From Rhodococcus_D sp039923155 (GTDB lineage: Bacteria; Actinomycetota; Actinomycetes; Mycobacteriales; Mycobacteriaceae): 15,107 nucleotides of DNA. The notes under the pieces are model-generated. The model had not been told where the DNA came from, made no database searches, and saw only the letters and a list, made by a program, of their open reading frames with translations. A program made the translations under genes and the position numbers. The stretch spans positions 1 through 15,107 of the forward strand of contig JBDTDI010000238.1 of the NCBI GenBank assembly GCA_039923155.1. The letters are read 5' to 3'. This document shows, one piece after another, positions 5,962-10,976 of this stretch; the first letter of the stretch is position 1, and every line of letters begins with the position of its first letter.

Positions 5962-6740
5962 CCGCGCAAGTAGGCCAGCTGAGCTCGCACCGACAGCTCC
6001 GCGGCCTCCCACAGCGCCTCGTCGACGTCGGCGTAGACGCGTTCGACCACCTGCCGTGCGGTGCTGGCGGGACCGAGCTCGACGACCGCAGCCCGCACCT
6101 GCGCCAGGCGCTCCTCGCGGTGCGCCAGGTAGCGCCCGGCGACCAGGGCGGCGTCGTCGAGCTCGGTCCCGTGCCCAGGCAGCACCGAAGCGCCGGGGGC
6201 GAGGGCGGCGATGCGCCGCAACGAGGTCAGGTAGTCACCGAGCCGACCGTCGGGGTGGTCGATCACCGTGGTGCCCCGACCCAGCACGGTGTCGCCGGTG
6301 AGCAGGCTGCCCGACTCGCCGTCGCCGTGCAGGAACAGGCACACCGAGTCCGAGGTGTGCCCGGGGGTGGCCAGCACCCTCAGCTCGACCCCCGCGGCCG
6401 CCACCACGTCACCGTCGGCGAGACCTTCCGAACCCAGGCGCAGGGTGGGATCGACCGCCCGCACACCGGCGCCGGTGATCTCGGCGAACCGGCGCGCCCC
6501 CGCGGCGTGGTCGGCGTGGCGGTGGGTGAGCACGATGGCCGCCACCTGCCCCGTCGCCGCCACCCGCTGCAGGTGCGCCTCGTCGTCCGGGCCCGGGTCG
6601 ACCACCACGCAGCCCCGCTCCCCCGGCGCACGCAGCACCCAGGTGTTGGTGCCCTCCAGCGTCATGGTCGACGGGTTGTCGCACAACAGGACCGCGGCGT
6701 GGGTGCTCGCCTGGCGCAGCTCGCCGTAGGCGGGGCTCAC
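5958..6740 (-). CDS. MBL-fold metallohydrolase (Rv3677c-like)
   Basis: A 260-residue metallo-beta-lactamase-fold enzyme of the LACTB2/glyoxalase-II-like group. The metal ligands are all visible: THRHADHAAG with His73, His75, Asp77 and His78, then His128 in TPGHTSDS, Asp150 in LTGDTVLG and His190 in LPGHGTE. The region after about residue 205 is a helical winged-helix-like domain, as in LACTB2-type proteins, ending VRAQLAYLRG. Relatives include endoribonucleases and thioester hydrolases, so the substrate is open; true beta-lactamase activity is unlikely. The GTG start at 6740 overlaps the stop of the upstream NUDIX gene as GTGA, so the two are almost certainly co-translated. The N-terminal motif NPSTMTLEGTNTW at 22-34 is typical of this group. 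Confidence 0.92.
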   Translation of the reverse strand: MSPAYGELRQASTHAAVLLCDNPSTMTLEGTNTWVLRAPGERGCVVVDPGPDDEAHLQRVAATGQVAAIVLTHRHADHAAGARRFAEITGAGVRAVDPTLRLGSEGLADGDVVAAAGVELRVLATPGHTSDSVCLFLHGDGESGSLLTGDTVLGRGTTVIDHPDGRLGDYLTSLRRIAALAPGASVLPGHGTELDDAALVAGRYLAHREERLAQVRAAVVELGPASTARQVVERVYADVDEALWEAAELSVRAQLAYLRG

Positions 6741-7609
6741 GGCAGCTCCAGCCGGTCCCCCGGCTCGGCGGGCAGGTGTCCGGCAGCGCCGGGGTAGCGC
6801 TCGTCGCCGGGCAGAACCACCCGCAGCACGGCACCGTCACGGACCACCCGGGGCACCACGGGGACGATGGTCCGCTCCGCGGCCAACGCGGCGGCGACGG
6901 TCCCGAGCACCCCGATCTCGGTGAGGGTCACCCACGTCGGGGGCAGCAGCCCCCGCTGCCCGGAGCGCCAGTCCGCGATCGCCTCGTCCGGGGTCTGCCA
7001 CCCCGTCTCGTCGGCCTCGGTGGTCACCCCGTCGGCCACCTGCCCCTGCGGAAGGGCGGCGACGAAGAAACGGGTGTCGTAGCGACGGGGCTCCTCGGGC
7101 GGGGTGATCCAGTTGGCCCACGGCCGCACCAGGTCCGCGCGCAGCACCAGCTGCTCGCCGGTCAGGAACTCCGCGAAGCTGAGCTCGCGGTCCACCAGCC
7201 CCTGTCGCACCCGGGCGTAGCCGGAGGTGTCGGCGACGACCGTGTCCGCGGTCGGGCCGGCCAGCAGCACCCCGCACTCCTCGAACGTCTCCCGCACCGC
7301 GGCGCACACCAGCCGGCGCGCCGCCTCGGTGCTGCACTGCAGCCGCGCCGCCCACCAGGCCGGGTCCGGCCCCGCCCAACCCAGGTCGACGTCGTCGTCG
7401 CGCGGGTCCACCGACCCCCCGGGGAAGACCGTCATCCCGCCGGCGAACGCCATCCCGGCGACGCGGTGCAGCAGGAAGACCTCGACACCGTGGGTTCCGT
7501 CGCGCAGCAGCGCGATCGTGGAGGCGTCACGGGGGACGACCGGCTCCGAGGGGGTCTCGGCGGGAGCCATGTGTGGTGGCAGGACCATCTCCTCGGGCAA
7601 CCGGATCAT
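6737..7609 (-). CDS. NUDIX hydrolase of the NUDT19-like type
   Basis: A 290-residue NUDIX protein, longer than typical MutT proteins. FPGG at 62-65 and the core AAVRETFEECGVLL at 103-116 (Arg106, Glu107, Glu110, Glu111) are separated by about 40 residues. That insertion, together with the RETFEECG form, is characteristic of NUDT19/RP2-like enzymes, several of which hydrolyse coenzyme A or acyl-CoA. The C-terminal half contains RYDTRFFVAALP (176-187) and a helical region (about 205-245), also seen in that group. The start is ATG 7609, with a TAGGGT element six bases upstream, so the message is probably leaderless and starts a two-gene unit with the MBL-fold hydrolase. The stop overlaps the next gene as GTGA. 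The real substrate is unknown. Confidence 0.88.
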   Translation of the reverse strand: MIRLPEEMVLPPHMAPAETPSEPVVPRDASTIALLRDGTHGVEVFLLHRVAGMAFAGGMTVFPGGSVDPRDDDVDLGWAGPDPAWWAARLQCSTEAARRLVCAAVRETFEECGVLLAGPTADTVVADTSGYARVRQGLVDRELSFAEFLTGEQLVLRADLVRPWANWITPPEEPRRYDTRFFVAALPQGQVADGVTTEADETGWQTPDEAIADWRSGQRGLLPPTWVTLTEIGVLGTVAAALAAERTIVPVVPRVVRDGAVLRVVLPGDERYPGAAGHLPAEPGDRLELP

Positions 7610-7615
7610 GCCCGC

Positions 7616-7621
7616 ACCCTA
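7616..7621 (-). promoter_or_regulatory. -10 element of the NUDIX-MBL unit
   Basis: Minus-strand TAGGGT is followed by six bases and the ATG of the NUDIX gene. It lies in the 45-base gap after ridA, so the NUDIX-MBL pair can be transcribed without the upstream genes. Confidence 0.5.
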
Positions 7622-7654
7622 CGAGGTGCGGCGCCGGCTCGGACCAGCCCGCGC

Positions 7655-8110
7655 TCAGGCCACCTCGACGATCAGCTCCACCTCGACGGGTGCGCCGAGC
7701 GGCAGCTCGGCCACGCCGACGGCCGAGCGGGCGTGCGCCCCGGCGTCGCCGAAGACCTCGGCGAGCAGCTCGGACGCACCATTGACCACACCCGGCTGCC
7801 CGACGAAACCTGGTGCAGAGGCCACGAACCCGACGACCTTGACCACCCGGACCACCGAGTCGAGGCCCACCAGGGCATCGATCGCGGCCAGCGCGTTCAG
7901 CACGCAGGTCCGGGCCAGGTCCTTGCCCTGCTCGGGGGACACCTCGGCGCCGAGCTTGCCGGTGGCGGCGAGCGCACCGCCGGTGAAGGGCAGCTGCCCG
8001 GAGGTGAAGACCTGCGCACCGGAGCGCACCGCCGGCACGTAGGCCGCGACCGGCGCGGACACCGTGGGCAGCGTGATGCCCAGCTCACCGAGGCGCTGAG
8101 TCCAGCTCAC
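7655..8110 (-). CDS. RidA/YjgF-family protein (Rv3678c-like)
   Basis: A 151-residue protein of the family that hydrolyses reactive 2-aminoacrylate and related enamines released by PLP enzymes. Its C-terminal signature HARSAVGVAELPLGAPVEVE (126-145) keeps the catalytic Arg128, which aligns with Arg105 of E. coli RidA, and Glu143, which aligns with Glu120, so deaminase activity is plausible. It is about 20 residues longer than E. coli RidA, mainly at the N-terminus. The family forms trimers. The GTG at 8110 overlaps the stop of the DUF4177-like gene as GTGA, so this protein should be made in step with it. The family also contains members with no known deaminase activity, so the exact substrate remains open. 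Confidence 0.92.
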   Translation of the reverse strand: MSWTQRLGELGITLPTVSAPVAAYVPAVRSGAQVFTSGQLPFTGGALAATGKLGAEVSPEQGKDLARTCVLNALAAIDALVGLDSVVRVVKVVGFVASAPGFVGQPGVVNGASELLAEVFGDAGAHARSAVGVAELPLGAPVEVELIVEVA

Positions 8111-8262
8111 GAGCGCGGCCGCTTCAGGTAGGCCACGTGCTGTTCGCCGGTGGGCCCGGGCAGCACGGCCACCAGCTCCCAGCCGTCAGCACCCCACTGG
8201 TCGAGGATCTGCTTGGTCGCGTGCGTCAGCAGCGGCACGGTCGCGTACTCCCAGGTCGTCAT
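8107..8262 (-). CDS. 51-residue DUF4177-like protein
   Basis: A very small protein beginning MTTWEYATVPLLTHATKQ and containing DQWGADGWELVAVLP at 21-35. The WEY...GWELV pattern is that of DUF4177-type proteins, whose function is unknown; M. tuberculosis has a similar small gene (Rv3678A) in the same place. It has no signal peptide or membrane segment, and its aromatic-rich beta-alpha-beta fold is probably a small binding module. The stop overlaps the ridA start, so the two products probably work together. TAGGGT lies seven bases before the ATG at 8262, pointing to a leaderless mRNA. It is the first gene of the minus-strand group and is divergent from bagA with only 55 bases between start codons. 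Confidence 0.88.
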   Translation of the reverse strand: MTTWEYATVPLLTHATKQILDQWGADGWELVAVLPGPTGEQHVAYLKRPRS

Positions 8263-8269
8263 GGCTTTC

Positions 8270-8275
8270 ACCCTA
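8270..8275 (-). promoter_or_regulatory. -10 element of the DUF4177-ridA unit
   Basis: Minus-strand TAGGGT is followed by GAAAGCC (seven bases) and the ATG at 8262. It is identical in hexamer to the NUDIX-MBL -10. It stands back to back with the bagA promoter. Confidence 0.5.
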
Positions 8276-8304
8276 GTGACCCGGCAACCCGTGCCTGCCC
8301 CGCA

Positions 8305-8310
8305 TAGGCT
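8305..8310 (+). promoter_or_regulatory. -10 element of bagAB
   Basis: TAGGCT is followed by CGGCCCC (seven bases) and the GTG of bagA. There is no Shine-Dalgarno sequence and no clear -35, which fits a leaderless start. Confidence 0.5.
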
Positions 8311-8317
8311 CGGCCCC

Positions 8318-9322
8318 GTGCCCGACGAACCCCACCCGTGGCCCGAGCGCGCCCTCGCGGCCCACCTGCACTGGGTCACCGGCAAGGGGGGGACCGGCAA
8401 GACCACCGTCGCCGCCGCCCTGGCCCTGGCCCTGGCCCACGACGGTCGCCGGGTGCTGCTGGTGGAGACCGAGGGACGCCAGGGCATCGCGCAGCTCTTC
8501 GACACCCCGCCCCTGCCGCCGACGGAGGAGCGGATCGCCGTCACCCACGGCGGTGGCGAGGTGCGGGCGCTGGCCATCGACGTCGAGGCGGCCCTGCTGG
8601 AGTACCTCGCCATGTTCTACAACCTGGGCTTCGCCGGGCGCGCGATGCGCCGGGTCGGGGCGATCGAGTTCGCGACGACGCTGGCCCCGGGCCTGCGTGA
8701 CGTGCTGCTCACCGGCAAGATCAAGGAGTGCTCGGTGCGCCGTGAGCGCGACGGCTCCCGGACCTACGACGCCATCGTCGTCGACTCCCCCCCGACCGGG
8801 CGCATCGTCAACTTCCTCGACGTGACCCGGGCGATGGCCGACCTGACCAAGGGCGGCCCGATCCGCACCCAGGCCGACGGGGTCATCGACCTGCTGCACA
8901 GCAGCGCGAGCGTGGTGCACCTGGTGTGCCTGCTGGAGGAGCTGCCGGTGCAGGAGACGGTGGACGCCCTCGAGGAGCTGGCCGCCGCCGACCTCGCAGT
9001 CGGGTCGGTGATCGTGAACCGGGTGGAACCCCAGCTGCTGCCGGCGCGCTCGATCGCCCCGGCCGCGGTGGGCAAGGTGGACACCGCCCGGCTGCGGGAG
9101 GGCTTCGCGAGGGCCGGCCTCGCCCTGGCCGAGCCCGAGCTCGCGGGGCTCGTCACCGAGACCGTGCAGCACGCGGCCCGGGTGCTCACCCAGCGGGCCA
9201 GCCGAGAGCGCCTGGCCCGCTCGGGGGCCGCCCAGCTCGAGCTGCCCCAGCTGCACGACGGGGTCGATCTCGGCGCCCTGTACGAGCTGGGCGAGCTGCT
9301 GACCGCGCAGGGGGTCCGGTGA
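8318..9322 (+). CDS. bagA: Get3/ArsA-like ATPase, BagA subunit
   Basis: A 334-residue cytoplasmic P-loop ATPase of the ArsA/Get3 class, counterpart of Rv3679. The deviant Walker A is complete, GKGGTGKTT at 22-30, with both the signature lysine Lys23 and the P-loop Lys28. Switch II is YDAIVVDSPPTG at 150-161. The usual switch I DPAH is replaced by ETEGRQ (50-55). Get3 proteins escort tail-anchored membrane proteins and ArsA drives arsenite export, but no ArsB pump or arsenic gene is here. The mycobacterial pair has been described as BagA/BagB and linked to tolerance of glycerol-derived methylglyoxal. Start GTG 8318 is chosen because the -10 element excludes longer versions. Its stop overlaps bagB as GTGA, fitting an equimolar complex. 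Confidence 0.9.
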   Translation: MPDEPHPWPERALAAHLHWVTGKGGTGKTTVAAALALALAHDGRRVLLVETEGRQGIAQLFDTPPLPPTEERIAVTHGGGEVRALAIDVEAALLEYLAMFYNLGFAGRAMRRVGAIEFATTLAPGLRDVLLTGKIKECSVRRERDGSRTYDAIVVDSPPTGRIVNFLDVTRAMADLTKGGPIRTQADGVIDLLHSSASVVHLVCLLEELPVQETVDALEELAAADLAVGSVIVNRVEPQLLPARSIAPAAVGKVDTARLREGFARAGLALAEPELAGLVTETVQHAARVLTQRASRERLARSGAAQLELPQLHDGVDLGALYELGELLTAQGVR

Positions 9323-10446
9323 CCCCGCCGCGCCTGGACGTCACGGCCCTGCTCGCCGACGAGACCACGTCGGTGATCGTGTGCTGCGGGGCCGGTGGCG
9401 TGGGCAAGACCACCACCGCCGCGGCGCTGGCCCTGCGGGCGGCGGAGCTCGGTCGGCGCACCGTGGTCCTGACCATCGACCCCGCCCACCGGCTGGCCCA
9501 GTCCCTGGGCGTCGCCGAGCTCACCAACACCCCGCAGCCGGTGAAGCTGGGGGCCGAGGTGCCCGGCGAGCTGCACGCGATGATGCTGGACATGCGTCGC
9601 ACCTTCGACGACATGGTGATCGAGAACGCCGACCCCCAACGGGCCGAGCAGATCTTCGCCAACCCCTTCTACCAGACCATCGCCACGTCGCTGTCGGGTA
9701 CGCAGGAGTACATGGCGATGGAGAAGCTGGGCCAGCTGGCGGCGTCGGGCGAGTGGGACCTGGTCGTGGTGGACACCCCGCCGTCCCGCTCGGCGCTGGA
9801 CTTCCTCGACGCCCCGCAGCGCATGGCCGGCTTCCTGGACGGCCGCATGATCCGGGTGCTCTCGGCCCCGGCTCGGGCCGGGGGTCGCGGTCTGCGGCGG
9901 GTGGTCGGCGGCGCGGTCGGCCTCGGCGCGAAAGCGGTCTCCACCATTCTCGGCGGTCAGCTGCTGACCGACGTGTCCGCGTTCCTGGCTGCCTTCGACA
10001 CCGTGTTCGGCAGCTTCCGAGAACGCTCCCGCGCCACCTACGAGCTGCTGTGCCGCCCGGGCACCCACTTCATCGTGCTCAGCGCGCCCGAGCCCGACGC
10101 GCTGCGCGAGGCCGCCTACTTCGTCGACCGCCTGGCGGGGGAGGAGATGCCCCTGGCCGGGCTGGTGCTCAACCGCACCCACCCACCGCTGTCCACCCTC
10201 TCGGCGCACAAGGCGGAAGCGGCCGCGGAGACCCTGCTCGCCGACGGGGGCGCCCCCCTGGCCGCGGCGGTGCTGCGGGTGCACGCCGAGCGCACCGTCA
10301 CCGCCGAGCGGGAGGTGCGCCTGCTGGGGCGGTTCACCGGGGCCCACCCCGGCGTGCCCGTGGTGGGGGTGCCGGCCCTGCCCTTCGAGGTGGCTGACCT
10401 GGACGCCTTGCGTGCGGTGGGTGACGAGCTCACCGGAACCGCCTAA
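9319..10446 (+). CDS. bagB: Get3/ArsA-like ATPase, BagB subunit
   Basis: A 375-residue partner of BagA, counterpart of Rv3680. The P-loop reads GAGGVGKTT at 24-32: Lys30 is present but the signature lysine of ArsA/Get3 is replaced by Ala25. Switch I is intact as IDPAH (53-57), and switch II is VDTPPSRSALDFLD (151-164). A glycine/arginine-rich insertion around 185-205 and a helical region follow, where Get3 proteins build the client-binding groove. The start GTG 9319 is fixed by the four-base overlap with bagA. The gene ends only three bases before the convergent whiB4 stop, with no obvious terminator, so the two messages probably overlap. The client or cargo is unknown. Confidence 0.9.
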   Translation: MTPPRLDVTALLADETTSVIVCCGAGGVGKTTTAAALALRAAELGRRTVVLTIDPAHRLAQSLGVAELTNTPQPVKLGAEVPGELHAMMLDMRRTFDDMVIENADPQRAEQIFANPFYQTIATSLSGTQEYMAMEKLGQLAASGEWDLVVVDTPPSRSALDFLDAPQRMAGFLDGRMIRVLSAPARAGGRGLRRVVGGAVGLGAKAVSTILGGQLLTDVSAFLAAFDTVFGSFRERSRATYELLCRPGTHFIVLSAPEPDALREAAYFVDRLAGEEMPLAGLVLNRTHPPLSTLSAHKAEAAAETLLADGGAPLAAAVLRVHAERTVTAEREVRLLGRFTGAHPGVPVVGVPALPFEVADLDALRAVGDELTGTA

Positions 10447-10449
10447 GTC

Positions 10450-10758
10450 TCAGCGCCGCGCCTCGCGCAGCTGGCGGCTCCAGGACGTGACGTCGGGCCG
10501 GGTGCGCAGCAGTGCGCGACGCTCGCGCTCGGTGAGCCCGCCCCAGACTCCGAACGGCTCCCGGTGGTCCAGCGCGTCGGCCAGGCACTCAAGCTGCACG
10601 GGGCAGCTGCGGCAGATCACGGTGGCTTCCCGCTGGGCGGCACCCTCGACGAACAGCCGCTCCGGGTCGACCTCCCGGCACGCCGCACGGGCCACCCAAC
10701 CCAGCCGGCCTCGCGCGACCGTGGTCCCCGCCGTGGCCGTCAGCACACCACTGGTCAT
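10450..10758 (-). CDS. whiB4: WhiB4-type iron-sulfur redox regulator
   Basis: A 102-residue WhiB protein. Four cysteines, Cys27, Cys49, Cys52 and Cys58, have the spacing expected to bind a [4Fe-4S] cluster, and the GVWGG turn is at 70-74, followed by the basic helix TERERRALLRTRPDVTSW. The sequence FVEGAAQREATVICR at 36-50 and the gene's place beside bagB and ponA2 match WhiB4 (Rv3681c), a sensor of oxidants that binds DNA when its cluster is lost. The ATG at 10758 is supported by a GGTGGGGCGAC ribosome binding site; the open frame extends to 10875 upstream, but those codons overlap the leader hairpins. It converges on bagB and is divergent from ponA2. Its own promoter and leader are described separately. 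Confidence 0.95.
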   Translation of the reverse strand: MTSGVLTATAGTTVARGRLGWVARAACREVDPERLFVEGAAQREATVICRSCPVQLECLADALDHREPFGVWGGLTERERRALLRTRPDVTSWSRQLREARR

Positions 10759-10790
10759 GTCGCCCCACCCCGTGTCCGTACCCGTCCACC

Positions 10791-10833
10791 CCGGGGCCGC
10801 ACCCCGGAACACCAGTGAAGCGGCGTTCCGGGG
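10791..10833 (-). promoter_or_regulatory. Alternative hairpins in the whiB4 leader
   Basis: CCCCGGAAC (10802-10810) pairs perfectly with GTTCCGGGG (10825-10833) over a 14-base loop. The same CCCCGG (10802-10807) also pairs with CCGGGG (10791-10796) over a five-base loop. Only one of these stems can form at a time. Both lie in the transcribed leader, 33-75 bases before the whiB4 start codon, if the promoter at 10893-10921 is right. Confidence 0.5.
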
Positions 10834-10892
10834 ACCCCTCGGCCCGAGGTGAGCGTCGGCCTCCCGCCGGCGCACGTCTTCGACGTAAAGGC

Positions 10893-10921
10893 AGGGTAAG
10901 GCTTCCTCGTGCGGTTGCCAA
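10893..10921 (-). promoter_or_regulatory. whiB4 promoter (-35 TTGGCA, -10 TACCCT)
   Basis: On the minus strand TTGGCA (10916-10921) and TACCCT (10893-10898) are exactly 17 bases apart, the best sigma-70-like pair in the window. Start near 10886 would give a leader of about 128 bases before whiB4. Confidence 0.6.
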
Positions 10922-10963
10922 CCAGCAGCGTGGCGGGTGACCGCCTGGTGACGCTCCCTTGCG

Positions 10964-10969
10964 TACCCT
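10964..10969 (+). promoter_or_regulatory. -10 element of ponA2
   Basis: TACCCT is followed by GAGCCCC (seven bases) and the GTG of ponA2, the leaderless spacing seen elsewhere in the window. No good -35 is visible. Confidence 0.5.
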
Positions 10970-10976
10970 GAGCCCC

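Noticed and set aside
8318..10446. Arsenite-resistance operon suggested by two ArsA-like ATPases
   Set aside because: No arsB, arsC or arsR gene is nearby, and the pair matches the Get3-like BagA/BagB arrangement instead.
10890..10910. IdeR/DtxR-like iron box GGTAAGGCT near the ponA2/whiB4 promoters
   Set aside because: Only about half of the 19 positions match the consensus, and the right half is not palindromic.
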